Positions 32,401 to 43,716 of a stretch of 64,000 bases of DNA are shown piece after piece. The notes below the pieces were generated by a model. The model did not search any database, was not told the DNA's origin, and saw nothing but the letters and a program-made list of their open reading frames with translations. The stretch is from assembly GCF_964656455.1 (NCBI RefSeq), contig NC_135724.1, forward strand, positions 9,787,466-9,851,465. Reading direction: 5' to 3'. Made by a program: the position numbers and the translations under genes. How positions within the stretch are numbered: position 1 is the stretch's first letter; each line of letters opens with the position of its first letter. This DNA comes from Halichoerus grypus. Lineage: Eukaryota > Chordata > Mammalia > Carnivora > Phocidae.

Positions 32401-33208
32401 CAGGCAGACCTCAGAGATATTGAGGGTTTGGGTCTCGATGCCCTAAGAAAGCAAATACCTCAGTAAAGTGAATCAAGCGAATTTTGTGATTTCCTAGTGC
32501 ATATAGATATTATGTTTACATTATACTGTAGTCTATTAAGTGTGCAATAGCACGATGTCTAAAAAAATGTACATGCCTTAATTAGAAAATACTTTATTAC
32601 TAAAAAATGCTACACATCATCTGAGCTTTCAGCAAGTCACAATCTATTGCGGTGGAGGGTCCTGCTTTGATGTTCATGGCTGCTGGCTGATCAGGGTGGT
32701 GGTTGCTGAAGGCTGGAATGGCCGTGGCAGTTTCTTAAAATAACATGGCGATGAAGTTGGCCGCATCAATTAACTTCCTTTCATGAACAATTTCTTTGCA
32801 GCATGCAATGCTGTTTGATAGCATTTTACCCACAGTAGAACTTTCAAAATTGGGGTCAATCATCTCAAACCCTCGCTCTGCTTTATCAACTAAGTTTATA
32901 GAATATCCTAAGTCCTTTGTGTCATTTCAACAATCTTCACAGCGTCTTCACCAAGAGTAGATTCTATCTCAAGAAACTACTTTCTTTGCTCATCCATGAG
33001 AAGCAACTCCTCATCCGTTCAAGTTTTGTGACAAGGTTACAGCAATTCGGTCCCATCTTCAGGCTCCACTTCTGCTTCTCGTTCTCTTGCTATTCCCGCC
33101 CCATCTGCACTGACTTCCTCCACTGACATCTTGAAACTCCGATTTGTAAAAAAATTGCGTATTTGTGAAGCACAATAAAGCGAAGAGTAATAAAATGAGG
33201 AATGCTTG
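32401..33208 (-). mobile_element. Tigger1 (pogo-type) element, internally deleted, both ends present
   Basis: Left end CAGGCAGACCTCAGAGATATTG and right end GTAATAAAATGAGGAATGCTTG are the Tigger1 inverted repeats, bounded by the expected TA target duplication (32399-32400, 33209-33210). Inside are Tigger1 words such as TACTGTAGTCTATTAAGTGTGCAATAGCA, ATGCTGTTTGATAGCATTTTACCCACAGTAGAAC and TTTGCTCATCCATGAGAAGCAACTCCTCATCC. Length is about 0.8 kb against about 2.4 kb for the full element as I recall it, so roughly two thirds of the middle is missing. Strand given is that of the transposase remnant. Confidence 0.93.
32640..33140 (-). pseudogene. Tigger1 transposase C-terminal remnant
   Basis: On the minus strand, within the deleted Tigger1, translation from about 33133 reads FKMSVEEVSADGAGIARE, then EVEPEDGTELL, the acidic segment of the transposase C-terminal region. 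Later fragments of the same region follow in other frames (the complement of CATCCATGAGAAGCAACTCCTCATC encodes the DEELLLMDE-type segment). The DNA-binding and DDE catalytic parts are gone, so it can encode no transposase. Sequence immediately outside the remnant is the terminal inverted repeat, which places the deletion junction near 33140. Confidence 0.75.
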
Positions 33209-33351
33209 TAAACAAAATTGAGTGAATCAGATATCATTCACATGATTGTTAACGAATTAAATGAGACAAATTATGTAAAATTGCTTTTTAACCGTAGAGA
33301 GCCTTCCTTGAGTAATCCCCAAGCTCCGTACCAAGGACTGCCTGCCTCTTC

Positions 33352-33512
33352 TCACTTAAACGTCACAACTGTGCTTTGCAGTTAGTAAATTTCCAACCCC
33401 ATTTCCACAGAGGAAGGCATCTCTATTCAGAAAAGTTATATAACTAGCCCTCTGTCTCACATAGAGCCTCAGAGTGTGGACTCAAACCCAGGACCACCTC
33501 ACTCAAAAGTCT
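33352..33512 (-). mobile_element. MIR relic (minus)
   Basis: Antisense MIR layout: CATTTCCACAGAGGAAGGCATC, AGAAAAGTTATATAACTAGCCC, CAGAGTGTGGACTCAAACCCAGGACC. Confidence 0.65.
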
Positions 33513-35134
33513 AGGAAAGAATCACTTTTTATCCTACCTGTCTGGTAATAACAATCACTTGATGTACCGACCAGGAACCCCAAATTTCTGATTTCCTCCC
33601 AGCCCCTGAATCAGCATTTCCAGCACAAGCAGTTACCAAGTGCCCTTGGTGCTCTTATGATCAAGGACTTAGGAAATCACGGATCTGCCCATCTCTTTTT
33701 TCAATTTTTTATGTTTAAAATGATCACTCACAAGAGAGATGATTTTCATCTTGCTTTTTGGGTTTGACTGAAAGCTCTGGCCCAGGGTGAGGCATGTGTC
33801 AGCCGGACGGCCCTGTTCTTGCCTCCTGAGCCGTCTTGATGGCCTGTGTGGTGGCCAGCTGCCGGGAAATGGCTCAGTCTCATCCGCAACAGTCCCTAGA
33901 TAAGTAGCTGAACTACCACATCCGTTGTTTTGAATTCCCTCATTGTCTATAGGAAATCTCTGGCTAGCTGTGCTGCAAAGTCTGGAAACAGGTCAGCAAG
34001 AGAGGATCCAGGATTCCTTTCTGCAATAGTCAGCCAGCTTGCTCCGTGCCTGGCTGGACTCCAGGTATTATAACAGAAGGGGTGCAGCTCTGAAAAAGTG
34101 CAAACATCCTAGAGATTTCTCAACGTTTTGATTTTTATCCATTTTCCCAGTTCCTGAGTGATTACTAATCTCTCTATCCTCATCAATTTAAATGTCCTTT
34201 TGAAAATAATGGGCAGTGAGTGAGTTATAGAGGATACTTCGAAGATATTTAAACCCTATGAAGTAATGATTAAAATACAGAAAACATTTGAAGTAATAAT
34301 TCCTAACTATTATGCCTTTTCATTATGACTTTTCTGTGCATAAGATTAGATAAGCTCCATTTGGCTGATAATTTTTTTTCCCCCATAGAGATTCCCCCCA
34401 AACAGTGCCTGACACAGTGCATTATTGAGCCCTTAGTGAATATTTATTGAATATGTGAAGGAAATAAAGTTTAACACATTTCTGCAGGTATAAATATTAT
34501 TATTTTAATATGTCATCAATCTTTGAGTGTTCCAGACTGAGAGGGGTCGTAGTTGTAGATCACCTAAGAGAAAGAACGGCACTTTTCTCTGCCACATTAA
34601 AATGAAAGTTTATTTCCTGGGATAGAATTGGTCTAACAAAGATAAAAATCAGGAAATTAATTTTCAGTGCATCCAGCTTCTAAATCAAAAGTCAAAACCT
34701 TCCCTTGTATGATCCGAATTCACTAGCATTCATATTTTATTTGGTCTTCACAATGTTTAAAAAAAAAAAACAAAATTGAGCCATTAAAAAAATCAAGCTA
34801 TTTCACGTATAAATCCAGATTTCTGGCTTTCTTTGCAAAAATCAGACTGTCTGGCTACTTGGGGCCCTGAATTCCATATGACAGCAATCAACCTGCTGAC
34901 TTCACCCACATACATTACCCCGTAAGACAGTGCAGTGCCATGGTTCATGTGTAGGTTGTTTGAAGGATCACACAATACATGCTCAGTAAGGGTGATTGTT
35001 ACCACTGCATTATTAATACATCAACATCATCTTCAATGTTATGATCACTATATACTAAGTCTGCATAGGCCTATGGCTGGGGACTTCTGCTATAAATATT
35101 ATAACATTTTTCTCCCTCCTCGCTCCTTTCTCTA
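33513..35134. other. Intergenic DNA, mostly unassigned
   Basis: A GC-balanced block at about 33770-34080 has no repeat that I recognise. At 34398-34460 CAGTGCCTGACACAGTGCATTATTGAGCCCTTAGTGAATATTTATTGAAT is an L2/MIR-type tail. Frames at 34793-35189 lack motifs. Confidence 0.4.
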
Positions 35135-35348
35135 TAGCGTTATCCAAGAGAACTTTCTGCAAAAAAGGAAGTGTTCTACTCCGTGCTAGTCAAAATTATA
35201 GCTACTAATCACAAGTGTTATTGAATGTCCAAAATGTGGACAGTGCAATTAAGGGACCACATTTTTTTATTTTATTTCATTTTAATGAGTTTTAGTTTAA
35301 GTAACCACACGCGGTGATTGGCTACTGTGGACAACACAGCTCTCTAAC
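35135..35348 (+). mobile_element. hAT-Charlie-type nonautonomous relic
   Basis: TATCCAAGAGAACTTTCTGCAAAAAAGGAAGTGTTCTAC, CTACTAATCACAAGTGTTATTGAATGTCCAAAATGTGGACAGTGCAATTAAGG, TTTATTTCATTTTAATGAGTTTTAGTTTAAGTAACCACACGCGGTGATTGGCTACTGTGGACA matches the order of the common GTCCAATAGAACTTTCTG...GCTACTGTATTGGACA repeat. Confidence 0.72.
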
Positions 35349-36763
35349 TTCACTCACATACACCTTTTATCCTCCATCAAACTGCTCTCTGGATCGGAAA
35401 CTAATTTATGTTCTATTGTAAGGGGCTGGCAATATTTTAAAAAGGTTAGCTCTCTAAGGGTAATTTGCCAGTTTTGCATGATCAAAGTGGCATTTAAAAA
35501 TATGAATCCCTTGCATCCCCTTCCCCACCCATCATTCTAAGGTAGGATTTCATATTGTGTAATTTTAATAAGCACTTCTGGGTGATTTTTATAACTAGGC
35601 AAATTTAATAAATCCTACCAAAGAAATAATTTTCAAAGAGGGATAAGAAAGAGCAGTCAGCTTGCATTATGCAGCTTGTGGACATTTTTGAACAACTTAC
35701 GCTAACCTCCCACCTTACCTCCTGCTATCCCAGCCCCACCTCAACCTCTCCCACCTCTCCCACCCACCATCAAATCCACTGCTTTCTCTATGCCTCTTAG
35801 GGGAAGCACGACCCTCTGATATATCATTTTACAGTAGAAACTTTTTCTATATGAGCCTGCTCTGTTCTGCGATGATGATTGATACCCCAAACCCACAAAT
35901 GTCAGCCCCCGTAGCAATGTTTGAACTACTTAACCCTGAACTTCTTCCCATCACTGTGTGAGTCATGATGTGACCCTGACCATGCTGTGCAATCATCTTT
36001 TCTTTCTCGAGACTTTGAATTTGGAGTTCAAAAAGGATAATTTATTTCTGCCTGATGGCAGAATTGAGGCGATATAAACTTGTGCTGAGGGCTAGCCATA
36101 TTTAGTCCTATCCCTATGACAGATCTGGTAAAGCTGATCCTCAAGAACTGAAGAATGAAGCAAAGTCTCAAAAGCAGAGAGAGGAGTCTCCTGACCTTGG
36201 ATGGGAGGAGAGACAAGCCTTACTTCCTGTGGCTTTCCAGTAAGGACGTCTACTGGGGGACATGGCGGCTGGATCTGACCAGCTGACAGCTACCAGGAAG
36301 GTCACTGGCTGATATACAAGAACAGCCTGTTCCTCCTGCTCACAGCTAAACTCTCACTGTTTTCTGGGGAATCTATAAAGAATTGCAAGCTGGTCATTTA
36401 CGGACCCAGGATGAACTTCTCTGCTACTTTTCATTTAATCAATTTGCCCCCAAAATGTGCAAGACAAGTCCCACTGTTCCCACATTGTCTTAATTTTTCT
36501 CTCTTCCCATCTTATACCTTCTTTTTACCTCACTCTCTCATGTGTGAATAAACAATTCGCATGTAAAATAATCAAGCTAGCTGCAGAATAACTACCTACC
36601 TACCTACGTGTCTCTGGGCTGTTACACAATGCCAACTCTTACCCTAGTTAGGCCCTGTGCTCCTATCAGCCTGGGGATGGGTCGGTACATACCCAAATAA
36701 ACCCTCAGAGACATCCCCCCAGGTGTGTGGGCAAGAAAAGAATGAGAATTCTTGTCTCGGAAC
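35349..36763. other. Intergenic DNA, nothing recognised
   Basis: Includes a pyrimidine-rich patch at about 35705-35775 and the four-base repeat ACCTACCTACCTACGT at about 36593-36608. No gene or nameable repeat. Confidence 0.45.
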
Positions 36764-36952
36764 AGTGACTCTCAAAATTTGGTGTGCATCTCAGCCTCAT
36801 TTGAAAAGTGCAGATTACCCGGTCATACACCTAGAGATTCTTAATCCATTAGGGCTGGGACAGATTTGAAAAACTGGCATTTTAAACAACACCCTGGTCT
36901 TTCTGATCTATAGGGGTTCAAGAGTTTTAATTTGAAAGCACTGTCCTAGAGG
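36764..36952 (+). mobile_element. MER5A-like relic with both ends
   Basis: Starts CAGTGACTCTCAAAATTTGGTGTGCATCTCAGCC, middle GGGACAGATTTGAAAAACTGGCATTTTAAACAACACCC, ends TTTTAATTTGAAAGCACTGTC. Order and length match MER5A (about 189 bp). Confidence 0.82.
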
Positions 36953-37387
36953 AAACATTTCCGATAATAATAAATGTGCTTGGGGGTGTGCATGTACGCG
37001 TACGTATGGGCCTGTGTGTGTGACGGGATATGATTTTTTAACATCAAAAAAAAAAAAATCAGAAGGGTGTTTCTCACAACCCTAAAGCCACATCTTCCCC
37101 TTATTATCTGGGGGAACTTATTGACTTACTAACACTTACGTCTGGAACACCAGCCCAGGATCTTATTTGAGGTGAGATAGCTGGGCTTATGGGAGTCTTG
37201 GGTCAAGCAAAGAGAAACAGACCCAGTATCTGGTAAATAGAAAGGCATGTGTTAACCAACGGGCTAACAGCTAGCTCTGGAACTAACTGCCAAGAGGTGA
37301 TAGAAAGTCCGGGGTATAATTTAAGACTCGATTTGAACAACTACCAATAATATGCACATACTTTTTCAAGTCAGTGGACCAGGATGA
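36953..37387. other. Intergenic DNA with a Z-DNA-prone patch
   Basis: Alternating purine-pyrimidine GTGTGCATGTACGCGTACGTATG at about 36985-37007, followed by (TG)n. Otherwise unassigned. Confidence 0.45.
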
Positions 37388-37592
37388 GGTTTCTCAAACT
37401 CAGCAGTATCACATCCTGTGCTAGAGAGGGCTTTATTTGGGGTCCGGGGCAGGGCTGTGCACGGTAGGACGTCTAACAGCATCCCGGGCCTCTCTCCCCT
37501 GGATGACAGCAGTCCTTCATCCCCCAGCAGTGACAATCAAAAGTTTCTCCAGCCATTGTCAGATTTGCCCCAGGCTGAGAACCACGGGTCTA
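37388..37592 (+). mobile_element. hAT-type nonautonomous relic
   Basis: GGTTTCTCAAACTCAGCAGTATC...GGGGCAGGGCTGTGCACGGTAGGACGTCTAACAGCATCCCGGGCCTCTC...CAGTGACAATCAAAAGTTTCTCCAGCCATTGTCAGATTTGCCCC...CTGAGAACCACGGG matches a well-known mammalian MER repeat whose ends read GGTTTCTCAACC and GGTTGAGAACC. Three frames here are its translations. Confidence 0.75.
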
Positions 37593-38780
37593 GGAGAGGT
37601 GGGGGAAGGGGAGAGGGAAACAGCCCCATCTTGGGCTCCCCTTGTAAGTTTCACTTTGCCTAAAATTTTCTTTCACAGTAAAAGCAAAACTGTATGTACG
37701 CAGATGTGGGAGCAAGGAAGCCTCCCATTTACCAGTCCAGGGTTTTAGTGGACTTATGGGGAAACTTCTTTCCTCAGAATTTGGCTGTGCTATTTTTAAA
37801 TTTTTATAAATCCAGTTTCTGTCATACAGACTCTTGCACCACCGGATAAACAAACTCAGGGCACACACAGCTACATCTTCATTAGCAACTCTGCAGGCTA
37901 ATTCCCTGTCATTTTGAGATGTTTTGTATTCAAAGCAATTGCAGAAAGAGTATTTCTAGATTCTACGGACTGCTTTAAATCTGTGGTTTTGTCTTTATTA
38001 TTGGTGTGGCCTATTACTGCTGGCTAATCGTGCAATAAAATTTGCAGCTTAAGTTTGGTGTCGGTTTCTGTACATTCACAGCTGCTACCTCTCCGAACTC
38101 TGGGGAAAACACTAGTCCTAACAGTGCTCATGGATCAATATAATATACATCTGGCCTTAGTAAGTGGTTCAAGAAATCTGCATCTGAGCTCTCACAGCCA
38201 AAACCATCTCAAGGAAGGGCTGTGCTAAAGAAGAATAACAAAGTCATCCCGGATTTAAATGCCTGTTTTGCAAGCAAGCCGGTGCACTGGGGATCTGCGT
38301 GTGGTTAGTTGCTGAACGCACAGCAATTGCTTCTTGCATATCTTAGCCCCAATTATTAAGAGTCCACCAGAATAACAGATCATGGACAAATAAGATTTCA
38401 GTCAAGGGACTTTATGTAGTGTGTCTTGGCTTGTTTTACTGCTTGTATTTTATCTTCCTGTAAGGCGATGTAGTATTTACCTTATGTTCTAAGGCTCAGA
38501 ACTTGGAATTTACCTATCTTAAGACATAAAATTCTTGCAGAAATTCTCCTTAAAATGTTGGCCAACTTCCCAGTCTTAGTTTTCATTTGAATTAAGTCAC
38601 CCCAAGAAAGCTCCAACTACTGATTGTGTGGTAACAAGCTTCTCAGCACAGTTGGAGAAAAAGAGTTTCTGATTCTGTTCAGAACTCAGCAACCCACTTC
38701 AGACATTTATGACTTTTTCCTCTTCTGCCATAAAATGAAGGTGATAATTCATGTTCCACATTCAACACACACTCAAGACA
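37593..38780. other. Intergenic DNA, nothing recognised
   Basis: No repeat I can name; frames are short and motif-free. Confidence 0.4.
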
Positions 38781-38935
38781 AAGTGCTGGGCTCTGGGTTA
38801 GGTGATGGGAATTAAAAAAAAAAAAAAAAAAAAGAAGAAGGAAAAGGAAGGAAGGAAGGGAGGAAGGAAAGAAGGCAGGCAGCCAGGCAGGCTCCTGCCT
38901 TGGGGAATCTAGTCCAGAAAGCATCATCTCTGTTG
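38781..38935. repeat. Ancient repeat interrupted by a poly-A/(GGAA)n tract
   Basis: AAAGTGCTGGGCTCTGGGTTAGGTGATGGGAATTAAAA and GGCTCCTGCCTTGGGGAATCTAGTCCAG are the two parts of a GTGCTAGGCACTGGGAATACA...CCTGCCCTCAAGGAGCTTACAGTCTAG type repeat. Between them are an A-run (38814-38833), GAAGAAGG and (GGAA)n, then GGCAGGCAGCCAGGCAGG. Confidence 0.55.
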
Positions 38936-41339
38936 TAAGTAGGGTGGCTGGGGGTAGGGCTGGAAGACATTTAAATAAAGAAAAGAAATTTTCATAAATT
39001 CTTTGAAATCATGAGCAAAAGCTCATGTAGATTTAAGAACCTTCTATATAGTGGGAAATTCCCAGAGTGATAGACTGTACTGTTCTCCACTTATATTAAA
39101 ATAAGATACTGCTCCAGGATTCTGAATTTAGCAGCTGTTGGCGTATGTGTCTCTTGCCACACTCATAAAGTTTTTTAATGTGCAATAACATAACATATAG
39201 CTCATCTCTCCTATGGTTGGATGCATTATTTAAAATTAACTAACTTTGTACCATCTTCATGTGTGGAAGAAGCAATAATAGGAGCTATCCATTTTTAGTT
39301 CACAGGAAACAAGACTCTATTTATTTTTCATAGTACCATTTACCTACCACCCTTTCTGCGAATGATTTGAATTGTTTAGCTATAGTTCTTATTTATCTCA
39401 ACACACTCACAACTGGGAGATGATGCCTGTTCAAAGTGAATTAGCCTGAAAGCTCATCTGAAAATAGTGAGAAGTTAGGTGCATCGTGCTTCAGTGCAGA
39501 TGCGTGGGGTAAAACTGAAAGACCCCAATATCTGTACCATTCATCTACCAAATGAAAAAGAGCATACTGATGTGAATAAACCTGAAAAAAATCAGATGGA
39601 AGTTGAAATATTTGCTTAGCCGATGTTAGAGCTCATAATAATTCTCCATGATTCACTTTGCCCTGGCATCATGAGGAACTTTGGATCCACAGAATGAAAG
39701 AATCCCGGTCCACATATTTTGTTCTGAGAAATGGTCTGCATATTTACCCACTATGTTTACTAACACTAATTCCTTGACAGTTTCCAAAGTTCCCTTTAGG
39801 AAAAAATTACAGGAATCTCTGCATTTGGGCTCCTCTTTCCCCCAACTCTAATGAGGCTGGAACCCACGCTGGGTCACAAAGGGGACAATCCAGACATTTG
39901 CAGGAATTTCTGTCCTTGGAGTTCAGAGGAGAACCCTTGTTTGAGAGTGTACCTCAGTGGCGGAGGCAATGCTCTATGGGAGCCCAACTGCTAAAGGTCC
40001 AAATCATTTCAAACACCATTGCAGTGCTTACAGAAGGGACTGAGAGACTGCTAATGACTTGAAGGAACTTTGAATAGAGCACAGGAGTCAGGTGAAATAT
40101 TAAGGACAAAACAAATGAACTAAGGACTGAATATAGATATAAATCATAAAGTGCTGGAGTAATTCATTCTAATAGGAAAACCTAAGAGGTATTTACAGAG
40201 AAATTTAATCATCTGAGCTGAGACCAGGATGATAAAAGACCTGGGGTTAGCTGGGCAGAGGACACCACAGGGAAAAGAATGAGGTAAGCATAGTTATGGG
40301 GATGCCAAAGCAAAAGCAAGTTTGGCCATTTGGACGGGGGTAGGGTTCCCAAGAGGACAAAGTAGAAGAGTAATGAGGTAAAAGCCACATTTCTTCTCCA
40401 AGATAAATTATGTGAAATTTATTCCACTAGTAATGGTCTACCATTTAGTCCTACCAAGAAGTGGTCGAAGCAAGGCACTCGTTTTTTAATGGACGAATCT
40501 GACCGTTTTACCAAAACGGAATGGAGTTGGAGGGAAATGAAGGTATTACCAATCCCCAACTGGAGATGGGCTTGTTCATTTGTGAGGCTTGATGTTTCGC
40601 TGGATTCCTATGATTACTAAGTTACTGTGATAGTTGAGGTCAGACCCTGTGCTGGCTCACGCGGAAGCGTAATTTCAGGTATCTGTGAGAAATTCCATAT
40701 GGAGAATACAACAGGAGTCCCAGCTGCTCTAGCACATCTGAAGCCTGGAATTGCACACAGGGAGGGGTCAGAGTAAAACAGAGGCACACTGTCCTCTGTT
40801 CGTGGGTCTTTACTGAATTTCGGTTTTCGTTGCTTTAACGAGAAAGAGATTCCTTCCCCTTGTTTGTCCCACTCAGTCTCATATTTATACTGCTGGATAA
40901 ATTATTTCAATCAATAAAACTGACTAGCCTTTTTGTTTTCCTCTGATCTTCAGCATCCGTGCTCCTGAAGCCATTCTCATATTAACCCGCTATATTGATT
41001 TTGCCTTCCCAAATGACAGCAACCTCAGCCAAGCTGCCTCTCATACCTTCTCTCCTCATCCATTGCTCTGCCTAAGGGTAATTCCTGACATCCTACAGCG
41101 TTATCCCGCCTGTCCCTACTTCTCCTAGCATCTGTAATCACGCCCAGAAACTCTTGGCTCCCTCCCGACCCCAGCCCACCAGTCCGCCCCCATAACCAAA
41201 GGGTAAATAGCAGCAGGACCCAGGCAGCAGTGCGAGGTCTTCAGACAATTGCACTTACAAATTTCCCCCTCCTCCGGCTCGGATTCCCCACCGCAGCCCG
41301 GAACTCAAGCGCCCAGAGACACCCACCGACCGGCTTTCG
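38936..41339. other. DSEL upstream flank, repeat-poor
   Basis: About 2.4 kb before the CpG island with no SINE, LINE or old repeat that I can name and no gene. It may hold distal promoter elements; none can be assigned by eye. Confidence 0.4.
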
Positions 41340-41376
41340 GATCCGGGGATGGGGGGCGCTCGGCCCTGACCCTGGC

Positions 41377-41712
41377 CCCGCCCCAGCCTTGTTCTCGCCC
41401 CGCCCTCCTGCCCAGCTTCCTAAATCGCCATCTCTCTCCTCCCTACAACCCCTCGTCCCTAAGGCCCCGCCCCCATCTCGCTCCCGCCCCGCCTTCGGCT
41501 TACGTCACAGTCTCTCGCCCTGCCCGGTCCCGAGGGCCCGCCCCTGTCTCTGCCTCCGTCTTGCTCCCGCCCCGCCCACCGCTTCCGTTTCCCCCTCCCA
41601 CGCCCTTCCCGGGCCTGAGGCCCCGCCCCGGCCCCGCCCCCATCTCGTTCCCGCCCCGCCCCCGGCCCGCGTCGCTGTCTCTCGCCCTCCCCGGGCCGCG
41701 CGGCCGGAGCTG
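41377..41712 (+). repeat. Diverged tandem repeat of GC-box units in the promoter
   Basis: Four imperfect units of about 76-92 bp begin near 41377, 41463, 41539 and 41630, each opening with GGCCCCGCCCC or GGCCCGCCCC, then (C/T)TCTCG/TTGCTCCCGCCCCGCC. Units 2 and 4 are clearest: both read GGCCCCGCCCCCATCTCG, then TCCCGCCCCGCC, then CGTC, then TCTCTCGCCCT. Confidence 0.7.
41500..41507 (+). promoter_or_regulatory. CRE/ATF-like site
   Basis: TTACGTCA, complement TGACGTAA, one base from the consensus TGACGTCA. Present in repeat unit 2; the matching position of unit 4 reads CGCGTCGC, so the site is not shared. Confidence 0.5.
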
Positions 41713-41719
41713 GCACGGA

Positions 41720-42060
41720 GGAGCGGCGGCCGCGGCGGCATCGCGGCCTGGGGACGCCAGCGCTCCGCCGGACTCGGCGCCCGCGAGAGCGCCGTTTGCG
41801 CGCGGATCTGCCTCCCGGGGTGCGGGACTGCCCGGAGCGTCCGGCGTTCCCCGAGGGCGGGCGTGTCCTCGCGGCGCGGGGCGGGGGACCAGCGCGGGGC
41901 CGCAGCCTGTTGGAGCGCGGGGGTGCCGTGCCCGGGGCGCGGGGAGCCCTGCGGGGGACGGCGCGGCCCGGCTCCCTGTGCGGAGCAGTTTTCTCGAACT
42001 CTCCACCTCCTCCTCATTGGGCCCAGCGCTGTCGGGAGACCCCGTCTACATCTGCGGAAG
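41720..42060 (+). other. DSEL: Probable DSEL noncoding exon 1 (5' end unknown)
   Basis: The GC-rich region ends in TCTGCGGAAG|GTAAGC, a near-perfect 5' splice site at 42060/42061. DSEL in other mammals is known to have untranslated sequence upstream of a single coding exon. The transcription start is not visible; 41720 is only the end of the GC-box array. Candidate acceptors before the coding exon: 43412 (long T/C tract, then CATGTTAG), 43327 (TTTCCTATCCTAG), 43637 (GATTTACAG) and 43678 (GTTTTATCCTAG). Confidence 0.6.
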
Positions 42061-43712
42061 GTAAGCGGACTTGGCCATTTAGGGGTCTCTTGTCCCCAAA
42101 CCAGAGCCAGAGGTCGAGGGTGGGGAGCGGAGGATGGGGGCGGCACGTTCGTAGGAGGCGAACGAAAAAAATGCAACAGGCGGGGCGGTTCAGGAAACTC
42201 CAGCGTTAATGTTTCCTACAGCGAGGAGACTTGTCCAAGACTGAAACTTGGTTAGGTTCTTCAAATCCGAAGACGGGCAGCGGCGGCGCTGCACCTTGGT
42301 CTGGCTCTGAGCTCCCTCTGGTGGCCTCTCGGAAGGATGGAGGACGAGGCCACAGGTGAGGCTGGAGCGCCGTTGCGGGCTCCCACGCATTCTCATGATT
42401 TCTCCTTTGAGAAACGTGACTGGTCTCAGTAGTTTCCCCTACAAAGGCATCTTTTGATCCCATAAAAGCTAATCCCTCAACCGGAATCAGAAAAGGTCCT
42501 TTCAACTTCTGCTTTTTGCCCCTGAGTCCTTTGCGACCAAACCAACAAGAATGATAGCAGGACTCATCTTTGTGTTAAGCGCACTTGAATAAAAACAGGT
42601 TAAATGAGTCACGCAAGCCACAGTTAAAATAAATGCTGCAGGAAAGTTGCATCTTGTAGCTACTTGTCATCTGCCACCATTCACTGCATGCGTTTAAAAG
42701 TGTAAGAAAAAAAAGAATCACTTGAGCTAACTTAGATTGTATTCAATTACAGATTTTATCGTGATTCTAAAATTTCTGTCAAGAGATTGTAGAACCCTTA
42801 AGTCATCAGTTCATGTCCACTCTCAGCATATCTGTAGCCTCAGAGAATTTCTTTTTGTTTCTCCTCCAGAAAGGAGTGTCATGAAAAAGGAAAAGAAAAG
42901 AACCGGCACTCTTGGTCAAAGGGGAGTTTTCTTTCCCAGTTGGTGGTTACTTCATGATTGGAAACGAAGTACCTAGGTGGCTGAAGAGATTAGATGTTTA
43001 TAGTTGTACAGATGAAGCTGATAAAAGAAGACATGAAAATACTTTCTCTGGGTCATAATGGGCGATGAGTAAATAAGCCTGAACAAGACAGATTTGAAAT
43101 GAGGGCAGAACTTTTGATTTTTTAAAACCAAGTAGGACTTTGGACACTTGTTGAGGATGTTCTTTTCCCAAAAATGGAAGAAGAAAAAATTTTCAAAGCA
43201 AAGGTGTAAAAAGTGGAAGGGAATCACAACCAAGAATTTCAGCTTCAGGAATTTCAGCACATCATCAGCTCCTTTGGGCAGACACAGGCGCAAGATCTTA
43301 CATGCGGGTGATGGTTTCCTATCCTAGGAACGACTTTTTAATTTGGATTTTGGAGTGCTGCTTTTTCTTTTTCTTTTTTTTTTACAATGTGTGTTTTGAC
43401 TCTTCATGTTAGATAGATTTATGTAAAGGAGGTAAATCCTGAATTCATGGTATGTTGACTCTACCACTGTTTGCTCTGTGATACGGAAACACTAGAGGTT
43501 TTAACATTCCTTGAAGTTTTATTGGAAGCAAATCTGTGTCAGGGACACAGATAGTGTAAATTTCCTCTTTTTGGCAACCCACCTTGCTTTGAATGAACTG
43601 AATGTCAGCTGGATTTCACAGCATATATGATTTACAGTCTTTGTGTTATCAAGGCCTTAAATGTATGTTTTATCCTAGGCAGATGGGAAATACATTGAGC
43701 ACTGTGTTTGAC
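42061..43712 (+). other. DSEL: DSEL intron 1 and start of exon 2 leader
   Basis: Sequence between the donor at 42061 and the start region. It has no named repeat; the first 250 bp remain CpG-rich. Overlapping frames at 42190-42505 and 42973-43293 on the minus strand are not supported as genes. Confidence 0.5.
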
Positions 43713-43716
43713 ATGT

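Larger units (their letters stand above)
41340..42070 (+). promoter_or_regulatory. DSEL: CpG island, probable DSEL promoter
   Basis: Abrupt change from AT-rich DNA to about 730 bp dense in CpG, with at least ten CCCCGCCC/CCCGCCCC GC boxes between 41380 and 41670 (Sp/KLF sites), no TATA box, and a CRE-like TTACGTCA at 41500-41507. The GC content and CpG density then fall off after the splice donor at 42061. It lies about 1.7 kb upstream of the DSEL start, in the right place for a TATA-less housekeeping-type promoter plus first exon. Strand is assigned from DSEL; bidirectional activity is possible. Confidence 0.85.

Noticed and set aside
41249..42064. 271-codon plus-strand frame ending at the splice donor
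   Set aside because: Low-complexity Pro/Ser/Arg translation of GC boxes; not a plausible protein.
41230..42255. 341-codon plus-strand frame and several other long frames in the GC-rich island, both strands
   Set aside because: Long frames appear in several overlapping phases because stop codons are rare in GC-rich DNA. Pro/Arg/Ala/Gly-rich products carry no domain, and the splice donor at 42061 cuts through them.
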